A DNA stretch of 64,000 bases from BOG-931 sp963761525 (GTDB lineage Bacteria; Pseudomonadota; Alphaproteobacteria; Rhizobiales; Xanthobacteraceae): contig CAVXHG010000002.1 in assembly GCA_963761525.1 (NCBI GenBank), forward strand, positions 863,106-927,105, in the 5' to 3' direction. Positions 54,903-64,000 of the stretch are shown piece after piece. The notes beneath the pieces were generated by a model. It did no database searches. It was given only the letters and a program-made list of their open reading frames with translations, and was not told the origin of the DNA. How positions within the stretch are numbered: position 1 is the first letter of the stretch; every line of letters begins with the position of its first letter. Position numbers and translations under genes: made by a program.

Positions 54903-55780
54903 ATGACGAAAGCCGTTTTGGGAATTATCGGCGGCTCGGGCGTCTACGATCTCCCAGGTCTTGAAAAAACACAGACGAAAGCGATCGACAGTCCGTGGGG
55001 CGAGGCTTCTGCGCCGCTATTGATGGGCGAGATTGCGGGGTTGCCTGTCGTTTTTTTGTCGCGCCACAGCAAGGGTCACGGCACTCGCCTTCGGACATCA
55101 ATTATCGCGCCAATATCGACGTGCTCAAGCGGGCAGGGGTCACGGATTTGATCTCGCTTTCCGCCTGCGGTTCTTTCAAGGAGAACTTGCCTCCCGGTAC
55201 GTTCGTGCTGGTCGATCAATTCGTTGATCGCACGCACAAGCGAGAGAGCTCCTTTTTCGGCAAGGGCTGCGTGGCCCATGTCTCGATGGCGCACCCGGTG
55301 TCGCCGCGGCTGCGAATTCATCTCGCCGCAGCCGCGATGGCGGAAGGCATCGATGTCGTGCGCGACGGCACTTATGTCTGCATCGAGGGGCCGCAGTTCT
55401 CGTCGCTGGCGGAAAGTCTAACCTACAAGAATCTCGGCTATTCGGTCATCGGCATGACCAATATGCCAGAGGCCAAGCTCGCGCGCGAAGCGGAGCTTTG
55501 CTATGCGACCGTAGCGATGGTGACGGACTTCGACTGCTGGCATCCGGATCACGACGCTGTGACCGTGCAGGATATCGTCAAGGTGCTGGTCGCTAATGCG
55601 GAAAAGGCCACGCAGCTTGTAGCGCGACTTGCGCGCGATTTTCCGCGCGAGCACGAACCCTGTCCGATCGGTTCTGATCGTGCGCTCGACAATGCCCTGA
55701 TTACGGCGCCGGATGCGCGAGATCCGGAGCTTTTGCAAAAGCTCGATGCTGTTGCGGGCAGAGTCCTGCGGGGCCATTAG
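54903..55780 (+). CDS. mtnP: S-methyl-5'-thioadenosine phosphorylase (frameshifted near 55080)
   Basis: LGIIGGSGVYDLPGL opens the PNP/MTAP fold. One base is missing near 55080, after FLSRHSKGH. The second frame gives SPSDINYRANIDVLK and ISLSACGSFKE, then DGTYVCIEGPQFSSLAE and GMTNMPEAKLARE, then VTDFDCWHPDHDAV, all MTAP signatures. The enzyme cleaves methylthioadenosine to adenine and methylthioribose-1-phosphate. It is a housekeeping salvage enzyme and an outlier in a sugar operon. Confidence 0.9.
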
Positions 55781-56054
55781 TCGGACGCGGATACCGGCGA
55801 GCCCCTGCTTTGGATTGCTTTTTGGCTTCGCGGTGCAAAAACCGCCGCGAGCTAATGGTCAATCGTCACAATGCGGAAAGTTATGACTATCTTTCCAACA
55901 AATTCTTGACGCTTTTCGGCGCAGTATTACCTATAGACCAGTCGTGACGGGACTTGCGTTTACGACTCGTTAGTCAAGCGCTCGTTACTTGTCGGTCCTG
56001 TTGGATAAAATGTCACGAAGGTTCGCTTATCGTAGTGTTCTGGGAGAGCGTGCG

Positions 56055-56366
56055 ATGTCGACTAAGCTTATCGGTCGAGAAGGCGTAAAGCCAATTGCCC
56101 CATCTATCGTTCCTGATGATTTAAGCGCGATTTTGCATGACGCCAACTCTCTGCTTGCGCTCATGAGCCAAGAGCCCCTTCAGGTCGTTACCGAACTCGC
56201 AAATGAATTAGTTCGTTCCGCGCATGAGGCCGGTGCGGTGGAGATTGAAGCGGCGGCAAGCGACATCCGCCGTCTTGCCTCAGGTAAAGGCCCCGTGGCG
56301 CTAACTGGGGCGATGCACGCTCTGACCACTGCGATTGCCCACACGGAAAGCCTGCTCGCGGCCTGA
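56055..56366 (+). CDS. Small alpha-helical protein (Hpt-like?)
   Basis: Start at the ATG at 56055, with GGGAGAG upstream; an upstream Met at 55989 is possible. The 103-residue protein is helical: ILHDANSLLALMSQE and VTELANELVRSAHEAGA, then IEAAASDIRRLA. The length and helix pattern recall a histidine phosphotransfer domain, but the usual H-S-L-K-G motif is not present. It is probably not active in phosphotransfer. I do not know a function. Confidence 0.45.
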   Translation: MSTKLIGREGVKPIAPSIVPDDLSAILHDANSLLALMSQEPLQVVTELANELVRSAHEAGAVEIEAAASDIRRLASGKGPVALTGAMHALTTAIAHTESLLAA

Positions 56367-56417
56367 TCCTCGGCTGGGCGTTGACTTAGTCTCGGCTGGC
56401 CCCATGGAGGCCTAAGA

Positions 56418-57092
56418 TTAGTAATCGCGCTGGTGATCTTTTGCCGGCACTCCTGCTTCCAACAATGGTTGATCTCGCTCCGACCTCAGGTTTTCGTAGT
56501 TCTCGTTCACTGTGCTCAGTCGGAAACCGTGCCGTGTCGAATTGAATAAGTTCGCCGGTATGGCTCGCCAAAACGCATCGCCGCTTATCTTATCGTACCA
56601 GATTTCCGACAGACCAAGAGTAATGATGAAGACAGAAGCCGAGTTAATAATCCCCCACGTCTGCTGTCTCACCTCCGGATCAACGGCGGCAATCTCCTTG
56701 TTGGGGCCGAACCACAGGTTCTCGGGGAAATCGCGGTCGCCAAGCGCCCACTCAAATTGCTGGCGGATGGCAAATGTATTCACCATGCCTTCGCCGAACC
56801 GAACAATATGAGCGAAAAGATCAAGGTTGCGACCTAGAACGTTGAAATCGCGCGCAATCAAATACTCGGAAATATGCTGCGCGAAGCAGCTGCCAAATGC
56901 GACGACTGCCGTGGTCTTGTTGATAAACGGCGCCGGCGGCAGCCATCCTTGTAGAATGAAGTTCTCGATTGCATCCGGCTCACACAACTCGGCTTTCGAC
57001 GGTATGAAGTTCGTATGCTCGCCACGATACCACGAGCCATGAAAGGCGGCTGCATGCCGGCCGCGTTTTGATTTAATCGTAAACTTACTCAT
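56418..57092 (-). CDS. GSCFA-domain protein, 3' truncated
   Basis: VVAFGSCFAQHISEYL is the hallmark of GSCFA proteins (an SGNH-hydrolase-like family often near polysaccharide genes), followed by EMVNTFAIRQQFEWAL-like and VFIITLGLSEIW elements. The 224 residues stop soon after VNENYENLRS, where the family normally continues for another 60-100 residues. The other two frames do not recover the missing end, so the gene is truncated rather than simply frameshifted. Full-length members may hydrolyse or transfer acyl groups on glycans; this copy is probably inactive. Confidence 0.72.
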   Translation of the reverse strand: MSKFTIKSKRGRHAAAFHGSWYRGEHTNFIPSKAELCEPDAIENFILQGWLPPAPFINKTTAVVAFGSCFAQHISEYLIARDFNVLGRNLDLFAHIVRFGEGMVNTFAIRQQFEWALGDRDFPENLWFGPNKEIAAVDPEVRQQTWGIINSASVFIITLGLSEIWYDKISGDAFWRAIPANLFNSTRHGFRLSTVNENYENLRSERDQPLLEAGVPAKDHQRDY

Positions 57093-57433
57093 TTGCTCCT
57101 AATTCCGGCGTTGCCTCGCGAAAAATACACGAAGAAAGCTGCCACTTCCACGGGCGCCCGAACAGGGGCTGCAGGGCAGCAACGGCAGCAATGGGCGTTG
57201 CGCGACTGCGGGCGACAGCTACCAGTCTGACGTTTGTTTGGGACAAAGCACCATAGTCCATACCGGGCTTGCGAGACCCCGAGATTTGTAAGCAGGACAA
57301 GGAATAAGACGGCCCCAGCCGCTCCGGCCTGCACGGCGCGCCTCCTAACTCACGGGACCCTCCCGCAGTTAGGAGTTGGTCACGCCAGCAAGCCCGAAGG
57401 CTCGTGGCGTTTGCGCCATAAGACTGGCGTAAT
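57093..57433. other. Non-coding stretch
   Basis: About 340 bp between the truncated GSCFA gene and the membrane protein, both on the minus strand. No gene, hairpin or promoter can be supported. Confidence 0.4.
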
Positions 57434-59843
57434 CTACCTGGCAGGCGATAGAGCAAACGGCTTTATCCAGGGCATACGGAACGGTGACCAATACCTGGCA
57501 AGCGATAAAGCAAATGGCTTTATCCAGGGCATAGGGAACGGTGTCCAAGGATGTGGTGTGGTTTTCAGCCGCGCGAATATGTTTTTTAGGTCTTCATAGG
57601 GATAGATGCTGATTAAGTCGGACTGCGATATCGAGCGGCGGTAATCAGCGATCCATTCTGCGTCGAGGGGCTGCACCCCTGGCGATAGCCATGTCAGCAA
57701 AGCAGTTGTCCCGTCAGTCCAGCGGATGCCGAGAAAGCGGGCGATGTTGTCGGGTGAAAAAAGCGGGCTCAAAGGGAGCGGATCGTGAAGCGGCAAATCG
57801 CGCGAAAATAAAAAGTAATTATGGTCAGACGCCTGCAAAGCCTCTCGTGCCTGCTCGGGATTGCCGAACATCACCTCCTGCCAGTGCGGTATCACGAATT
57901 CTCGAAACGATTCCATTCGGCACCCAGGCAACATGCAATAGGCGTCATGGTGGAATGACCAGATCGGTGTATTGGGGCCGACGACGGCAAAAGCACCGCG
58001 AGCGCCTGGATAGATTGCGTTCTCCGCGAGCGGGTATTTGAACGGTTGAAGGGTATAAGCCGTATCTATGCTGATTGCTCCGACCGCGAATTGTGCGCTG
58101 TGACTTAAAATGCCGAACAGCCGATAGGGGTGGCTGGCTATGGCGAGTGTCACGAGACAAAGTACAAAAACTATCCTCGGCGAGAGCGGATGATTGACGA
58201 TGCGCACAAAGCGGGGGTCTGCCCCGGCGATCGGAAGTCCCAGTAGACAAACCGATGCTATAAGCATTATCGGGACCGCAACGCTTCCGAAACGATAGAA
58301 CGAATTGAATATCATCCTGCTCAAAGTGGCGGCTACCAAAACAAATGTCGCGATTGTCGCAAGGAGAACTACTGTCAATTGAGGTACGCGGAGGGGAATA
58401 GTCCAGTGCCCCTCGCGATAGCGAACAAACAACGCGACAAGGCCGACGACAAATCCCGCGCCGGCGAGTGGATAAACCAGATCAAAACGACTGGTTTGGC
58501 CCACGATCGTCAGAACGTGGGATAGTGGTTCGGGAGGAAAATGATAGGAACTCAAGGCCCACGTCAGTTCCACGGCCATGGGTAATGTACCCAGGCGATA
58601 GAGCTTCTCGACGTCGCTTATCGGCCACGTCAGTACCAACAGGTAGTCGTTGAGGATGCCGGTTGTCGCGTAATTAACTGCAAAAGTTCCAAGAAAAACA
58701 AGCGCTGAAATTGTCCCTAGAGCAAATATAAAGCGCGCGCGAGGAAAATGACCTTTGGCCAAATACCAAATAAACAAAATGCCAAATGTCGGCCCTAAAA
58801 TAATGATGCTAAAAGGGGTGGCAATTATGACCGCGATCAAAGTTGCAAAGGCGCAAATTGGCCATACGCGATTTGTCGCGCTGCCGCACCGAGTCAAGGC
58901 GGCGCTTGTTGCCCAAAGGCACGCGATGACAAGCGCCGTCGTCAGCTCGTGCGTTTTTTCAAACTCGGCCCAATTCGGCGTATAAATGTAGATGACAATG
59001 AAAAGTAGAGTGGCGGCATACGGCCAGCCCGTATTTGGCGCGGCAGAGTTGCAGGCAATGAAAACAACGAAAGCCGCCGCGCTCATGAGGACGAGCGTGG
59101 CGAGTTGCGGGGCAAGCGGATCTGTCAGCAGCATCGACAAAAAGGTGAGGCTTGCACCTTTGTCGTAGAAGTATTGGTCCCAGACCTCATTCGGCCAAAG
59201 CCCGTGATGGGCAATGACTGCTTCGAAGTAATAGAAGTATTGGGTGAAATAATCGTGATTGCCGCCAGGATAAAGGCCCTTCACCAGAATGAGTGCGGCG
59301 TAGGCGGCGGCGAAAAGGACAAATGTAATCCACAGCGCAGCCTTGGCGCTTTTCGTCGTATTCCGGGCCAAAGCAATGTTGACGGAGTTCTGAAATTGCG
59401 AAAAACGATGCTTGTGCATCGCTGTACGAGGCGGCAACTAAAGGCAAGGTAATGATAATCGCGACTGGCAAAGTGTAGAGGCTAAGATAGCCAAGGATTA
59501 TCATTCCGACATGCCAAACGCCGGCGCCGGTGAAGAAGCAGAGGACGATCCGTTCGAAAAATGGCGTTTCAGCCAATTCGTTTTTCGCCACCGCTCGTAA
59601 CAGTACGGCGCCCGCGGCTTCCACGATCCAGAACAGATAGAAGCAGAAGATGAGCCGGCAGGCGTTGTAGGCAAGCACGAGCCAGCCGATCTCGGAAAAA
59701 TGCCTATGATAGACGTCTATGACCTGGAACCAGAACAGCACGGCTGCGTAAGGGACGGTAAAAAGCCCAGCAAATAGTGCGGCACGGACTCTTTGAGCCG
59801 ATACAGTTCCTGTTTTCACGGCGGCGGAGTCGTATTCAGTCAC
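57434..59843 (-). CDS. Large polytopic membrane protein, GT-C-like (frameshifted near 59403)
   Basis: The N-terminal part (from 59843: MTEYDSAAVKTG, three or four membrane segments) and the long part (to 57434) rejoin after removing one base in the AAAAA at 59401-59405. Together they give about 800 residues with 12 or more hydrophobic segments. YPGGNHDYFTQYFYYFEAV sits in the first large loop, where GT-C enzymes have their acidic catalytic residues. The C-terminal tail is soluble and ends in a 19-residue tandem repeat. It may be a polyprenyl-linked glycosyltransferase; that is inference from topology. Confidence 0.65.
57437..57550. repeat. 57-bp tandem repeat, two copies, in the 3' end of the membrane protein gene
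   Basis: The units 57437-57493 and 57494-57550 differ at only a few positions and encode two copies of a 19-residue segment (FRMPWIKPFALSPARY type) at the C-terminus of the large membrane protein. It is an in-frame duplication, so the protein reading is preserved. Confidence 0.88.
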
Positions 59844-60082
59844 GGGCTGCTCTCAAACGGGAATTCTGTATTACACCAAGCTGAACTTTTGGCTGCGATA
59901 ACATGCCGCCATTGCGATGAGTTTGCTCATCGAAATGGGCCTCGGTTTGGCCGCGTCGTTACTTCTCATTGCAAGCGATCAAAGCGTTCAGTTGTCCTGG
60001 AGTGTATGTTGCTCTCTACAGGCGTTGGATATATCGGTACAGGGGGCGTTCTGCGGCGTCTGCGCGGGAAATTGTAAGATCG

Positions 60083-60520
60083 ATGATCAAAGGTAGATCG
60101 ATCTTGGTGAGGCAGGGGCTCGCCATCGCGGCGGTATTGCTATGGATCGCGGCGCTCTTCGCAAGACAGTGGCTCGTGCCTTCCTTTGCACGCCCAAACC
60201 AGATCCACATCGACGAAGCGACCTACGGTGAGAGCTGCGAGCACTTTGTGCCACCATCTGGAAACATCAACCGGGTGAGGAGGGGTAACGCCACGGTGGT
60301 GGCCTTGCAAGCGTGTAACAACACCGACGTATTTTGCCCGGTTTACATTGACCGCGTTAAGTTCGGCGATCCGGCGGCCGGTTGTGAGAAAGACTTCAAC
60401 GTCAGCTGGCGATGCGGCAAAGATCAAAAGCTTCGACACCTTCATATCCCCGGTGAGGCGGTCCAGCAGCTCGCCTGGCTCAATTGCTCCGACCATGAGC
60501 CATTACAACAAAAGCCATGA
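60083..60520 (+). CDS. Membrane-anchored or exported cysteine-containing protein of unknown function
   Basis: The start is the ATG at 60083 (MIKGRSILVRQGL). A hydrophobic segment (about 11-28) could be a signal anchor. The outer part of about 110 residues has several cysteines (GESCEHF, ALQACNNTDVFC, AAGCEKDF, RCGKD and LNCSD) and a beta-rich pattern, so disulfide bonds are likely. It overlaps the GT39-like gene by four bases (ATGA at 60517). A partner function for that enzyme is inference. Confidence 0.6.
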   Translation: MIKGRSILVRQGLAIAAVLLWIAALFARQWLVPSFARPNQIHIDEATYGESCEHFVPPSGNINRVRRGNATVVALQACNNTDVFCPVYIDRVKFGDPAAGCEKDFNVSWRCGKDQKLRHLHIPGEAVQQLAWLNCSDHEPLQQKP

Positions 60521-62053
60521 CAGCAAACGGCGTCATTCGTCGGGTGTACCAGTTCGTTGAAGCACTCTTCGACGCGATTGCCGATCCCAAGCGCGGCGAA
60601 TTGTGGATGCCCCTGGTGCTTCTGGGATACGTCGCGGTGTGGACGCTCTATGCCACAATTGCCAAAAGCAGTCAGGATATCCACCCTGACATGGCCGAAA
60701 TGGCCGCGTGGTCGGAGCGGCTTGCGTGGGGCACGCCCAAACATCCGCCGCTTGGCTCCTGGCTGCTACGCGGCTGGTTCAGCGTCTTTCCGCGCGCGGA
60801 CTGGGCCTATTATCTGTTCGCGATGCTCCTTCCGGCGGTCGCGCTGTGGATCGCCTGGCGGATTTCCCGGCGCTATATGTCACCGGAAAAGTGCGTGGTC
60901 GGGATCGCGCTGCTCACGCTGGTGCCGTTTTACAATGTGCACGCGCTTAAGTTCAACGCCAATGCGGTGCTGACGCCGCTTTGGGCGATCACGACCTGGT
61001 GGTTCTTGCTCTCGTTCGAGACGCGCCGCCTCGGTTGGGCGGTGTTTGCCGGGATCGGGGCTTCGGCAGCAATACTCGGCAAGTATTGGTCTGTGCTTCT
61101 TGTCGCCGCCTTCGGGCTCGCCTCGTTGACGGACCGACGTTCGGACGAATATTTCCGGTCGCCGGCACCCTACATCTCACTCGCGGTGGCAATGATCCTG
61201 CTGACACCGCACATCGATTGGGTCATTGCTGATCAATTCGCGCCGCTGACTTATGCCTTTGAAGCGCACCCGGCGTCTTATCTGACGGCTGCCGAATCCG
61301 CGATCAGCTTCATCGCCAGCAGCTTTGCCTATATTGCCGTTCCCGTTGTCTTTAGCCTGATCGCCACGCGGCCCGGCCTGGCAGCGCTTGCCGATACATT
61401 GTGGCCCTCGGAGCCGCAGCGCCGTTTTGTCGTCGTTCTCTTTGCGGCGCCATTTCTGTTTGCAGTCTTGGTCGCCATTTTGCTTAAGACCCACATCGAA
61501 GCGCTATGGGCGATTTCACTGATGACGCTGCTGCCTGTGGTGCTGTTTTCGTCCCCTACGGTGTCGATTTCGCGTCGAGCCGGCGTCAACGCGCTGGCGG
61601 CAGCAATTGTCTATTCCACTGGTTCTGCTTGCTGCCTCGCCGGTTATTGCGATCGCAGTTCATCAAGCGGGTGTCGAAAACTTCCAGGACCAGTACGCGT
61701 TGATTGCCCATGCTCTCGATAACGCGTGGCAAAGGCAAACCGATAAACCATTGCGAATTATCGGCAGCTTCACGAGCGTTGCTAATGGCGCCGCCTTTTA
61801 TATTCCAAGCAAGCCAGAGACTTTCGATCTCTACGCGGCGGCCGTCACGCCGTGGGTCGACGACGCGGATATCAGAACCAATGGAATGGCAATGGTTTGC
61901 CCGGAATCGATGGCTCCCTGCTTGCAGATGCTCCAAGGGTACGGCGAGCACTATCACGCTGTTGCCACCGAGCATGTTTCGCTGGCTCGGAGCTACCTCG
62001 GGAAGTCTGGCCCTGGGGTCTCCTATGAGATCGTTATTATCCCGCCTGGGTGA
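60517..62053 (+). CDS. GT39-like (PMT_2/ArnT-type) membrane glycosyltransferase (frameshifted near 61610)
   Basis: DIHPDMAEMAAWSERLAWG and KHPPLGSWLLRGWFSVF form the first periplasmic loop of PMT_2-type transferases, with the acidic residues in HPDMAE. About ten membrane segments follow, then a soluble C-terminal domain (FQDQYALIAHALDNAW, IRTNGMAMVCPE). One extra base near 61610 splits the gene; the joined reading is LSIPLVLLAASPV. About 510 residues. Such enzymes transfer a sugar from polyprenyl phosphate, which the GtrB-like enzyme at 51323 could supply. Confidence 0.82.
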
Positions 62054-62144
62054 CGCGTGAGGTCGTTAATCCTGCCCGACACTTGGCGTTGCCTCGTGGA
62101 AGCAAGCGGGTTAATGCCACGCGAGTCTTTCAACGGAGAGGTTT

Positions 62145-62929
62145 GTGAGCTCTGACGGTGGCGTGCCCTCTAATACGCCGACCCCCGGGCGTTGCCTCGA
62201 ACATCTCGACGTATTCGTAATCGCAGGCGGACTGGGCACCCGTATCGAGCCGGTCTTGGGCAAGGTCCCGAAGCTTTTGGCGCCGATTTCCGGGCGGCCT
62301 TATCTGGCGTACCTGCTAGACTGGCTCAGGCGATTTGGGGCTGCACGCGTCGTGCTCGGTCTTGGTCATCAGGCTCAGGCTGTTGTTGATTCTCTAAAGT
62401 CCGAGAACGGCATCGCGCCACGACCTTGTCGTTGACACTGTCGTTGAGCCGCGGCCGCTCGGGACGGCCGGCGCTGTCCGCTTTGCCCGCGAGAGTTTGC
62501 GTACCGATCCGGTTTTGGTCATGAACGGTGACAGCTTTGCTGACGCTGACCTTTGTAAATTTGTCGAACACCATCGAAGCACAAAAGCTAAAGCGACATT
62601 GCTTTGTGCCGAGGTGGACGACGCCGGCCGCTATGGCCGCGTCGAATTGGACCAGGCCGGTCGTATCCATGGGTTCATCGAGAAAGATCCCGCGTTTCAC
62701 GGCAGCAGTCCGGTGAGCGCCGGAGTCTATTTGTTCTCTGCGGCGCTGCTCGATGAGATAGCGGCTGGGAACGCCACATCGCTCGAGCGCGACGTATTTG
62801 CCCGCGCGCCTTCCGGCTCGCTCGCGGCATTCACGGGGCGCTTTCGCTTTCATCGATATCGGGACGCCCAAGTCGCTCGCGCTCGCCGGCGAAGTGATCG
62901 GAAGTCGGGCTCGGAGGGCTACGGCATGA
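62145..62929 (+). CDS. hddC: Nucleotidyltransferase, HddC-like heptose-1-phosphate guanylyltransferase (two frameshifts)
   Basis: FVIAGGLGTRIEPVLGKVPK is the sugar-nucleotidyltransferase signature. Removing one C near 62422 gives HDLVVDTVVEPRPLGTAG, VLVMNGDSFADADL and GRIHGFIEKDP. A second shift near 62850 recovers FIDIGTPKSLALAGEVIG, the normal C-terminus, with a stop at 62927-62929. That stop overlaps the hddA start. HddC forms GDP-D-glycero-alpha-D-manno-heptose from the 1-phosphate. About 260 residues in total. Confidence 0.85.
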
Positions 62930-63921
62930 TCATCAGCCGCACTCCATTCCGGATTTCCCTGTTCGGCGGCGGTACCGACTATCCGACGTGGTTTAGGGAA
63001 CATGGCGGATCGGTCATTGGCACCGCGATCGACAAATATTGCTACATCAGCGTGCGGCGCCTGCCGCCGTTCTTCGAACACAAGTCGAAGATCGTTTATT
63101 CCAAAGTCGAACTGGTCAAAAGCGTCGCGGAGATCGAGCATCCTGCCGTTCGCGGCGTTCTGACCGATATGAAGATCGAGGACGGTCTCGAGATCCATCA
63201 CGACGCCGACCTTCCGGCACGATCCGGACTTGGCTCAAGCAGCTCATTTACCGTCGGACTGCTCAACGCGCTTCACGCGCTCGACAGCCGGATGATTTCC
63301 AAGCGCGACCTCGGGCGCGAGGCGATCCGCATCGAGCAGGATGTGCTGAAAGAGGATGTCGGCAGCCAGGACCAGGTTTGGGCGGCCTATGGCGGTTTTA
63401 ACCGGATCGACTTTCATCCCGATGGCAGTTTCTCGGTGGCGCCTTTCATCATGCCGGCGGCGCGGCGCGCGGAGCTGCAGCAATCGCTGATGCTGTTCTT
63501 TACCGGGTTTTCGCGGCTCGCGCCGGCCTTTGCGCAAGACCAGATCAAGAATATGAACAACCGCAAAAATCAATTGCGGATGATGAAGAGTCTGGTCGAT
63601 AGCGCTGCCGATATTCTGCTTGATCCGAAAGCCCCGATGCGGGAGCTCGGCGAACTTATGCACCAGTCATGGCAGCTCAAGCGCGAGCTTGCCGACAGCG
63701 TCTCCAATTCGCAGATCGACGAAATCTATGACGCCGCGCGTGCGGCCGGCGCCATCGGCGGCAAGCTGCTTGGCGCCGGCGGCGGCGGCTTTATGGTGCT
63801 GGTGGTCGATCCGGAAAAGCGCGCTCAGGTGCGCGAGCGCCTGAACAAGCTGATTGCCGTCAATGTCGGCTTCGACACCGAAGGCAGCAAGATCGTCATT
63901 TACCAGCCGGACGCCGCGTAG
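62926..63921 (+). CDS. hddA: GHMP kinase, HddA-like D-glycero-alpha-D-manno-heptose-7-phosphate kinase
   Basis: The ATG at 62926 overlaps the hddC stop, which separates the two enzymes. The 331-residue protein has the HddA/fucokinase-like GHMP pattern: IISRTPFRISLFGGGTDYP at the start, LPARSGLGSSSSFTVGLLNA as the ATP loop, EDVGSQDQVWAAYGGFN and GGKLLGAGGGGFMVLVV as motif 3. It phosphorylates heptose-7-phosphate at C1 in the alpha anomer, upstream of GmhB and HddC. The frame is intact; 79 bp remain to the window edge without a feature. Confidence 0.93.
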   Translation: MIISRTPFRISLFGGGTDYPTWFREHGGSVIGTAIDKYCYISVRRLPPFFEHKSKIVYSKVELVKSVAEIEHPAVRGVLTDMKIEDGLEIHHDADLPARSGLGSSSSFTVGLLNALHALDSRMISKRDLGREAIRIEQDVLKEDVGSQDQVWAAYGGFNRIDFHPDGSFSVAPFIMPAARRAELQQSLMLFFTGFSRLAPAFAQDQIKNMNNRKNQLRMMKSLVDSAADILLDPKAPMRELGELMHQSWQLKRELADSVSNSQIDEIYDAARAAGAIGGKLLGAGGGGFMVLVVDPEKRAQVRERLNKLIAVNVGFDTEGSKIVIYQPDAA

Positions 63922-64000
63922 AACGTCCTAGTCATGCTATGAGCTAGGCAGACTTTCATGCCGACGTAACGTCTTGTCTCGTACCAAATTTAGCTCGCCA

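Noticed and set aside
62497..63921. A fused HddC-HddA protein of 474 residues
   Set aside because: The fused frame loses the normal HddC C-terminus (FIDIGTPKSLALAG), which is present in the next frame and ends exactly at an ATGA overlap with the HddA start. Two genes are more likely.
1..64000. tRNA, rRNA or CRISPR arrays
   Set aside because: No cloverleaf-like CCA-ended segment, rRNA sequence or regularly spaced short repeats were recognised by eye.

Overview
The window looks like the surface-polysaccharide (O-antigen, capsule or exopolysaccharide) region of an alphaproteobacterium, most likely of the Bradyrhizobium/Rhodopseudomonas group. This rests on the GC-rich coding, the alphaproteobacterial form of LptE at the left edge, a rhizobial-type IS66 element, and an XRE-YqaJ-ERF remnant of a kind I recall from Bradyrhizobium genomes. 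The placement is inference; no rRNA or other strong marker gene is present.

Layout. 1-3.1 kb: 5' part of lptE, manC (GDP-mannose supply) and a zinc-type dehydrogenase, all on the minus strand. 3.1-13.1 kb: a methyltransferase-rich block with sugar reductases, a DUF5672-methyltransferase fusion, an NDP-hexose C-methyltransferase and a GT2. 14.2-25.7 kb: one collinear plus-strand run with two sugar epimerases, a domain-swapped HldE-like heptose kinase/nucleotidyltransferase, GmhA, two proteins of unknown function, a HAD protein, an APH-type kinase, a two-subunit transketolase and a flippase-like membrane protein. 26-31 kb: a GT2-methyltransferase fusion, two GDP-mannose-dehydratase-type enzymes and a second C-methyltransferase. 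31-34 kb: GT2 plus a Wzm/Wzt-type ABC exporter. 34.6-39.6 kb: AT-richer methyltransferases, an acyltransferase and a beta-sandwich protein. 39.7-42.5 kb: a decayed IS66 element. 43-44.2 kb: another acyltransferase. 44.4-49.7 kb: a decayed prophage-like island (XRE, YqaJ exonuclease, ERF annealase, rhizobial hypotheticals) flanked by imperfect direct repeats of about 100 bp. 50-64 kb: a second sugar block with GT4, GT2, GmhB, UDP-glucuronate-epimerase-like enzyme, MTA phosphorylase, PMT-like membrane proteins, HddC and HddA.

How the parts fit: ManC and Gmd give GDP-mannose-derived deoxysugars. Transketolase could supply sedoheptulose-7-phosphate, which GmhA isomerises. HddA, GmhB and HddC would make GDP-heptose, and the HldE-like protein would make a second activated heptose. 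Epimerases, dehydratases, C- and O-methyltransferases, a cupin and acyltransferases would decorate the sugars; GT2, GT4 and GT39-like enzymes assemble them, and Wzm/Wzt exports the polymer.

A major caveat: about half of the genes are split by single-base indels, usually in homopolymers, and rejoin perfectly when one base is removed or added. I read this mainly as sequencing error in a draft or metagenomic assembly, on top of real decay in the IS66 and island regions. Gene spans below are given for the rejoined genes, with the break noted.
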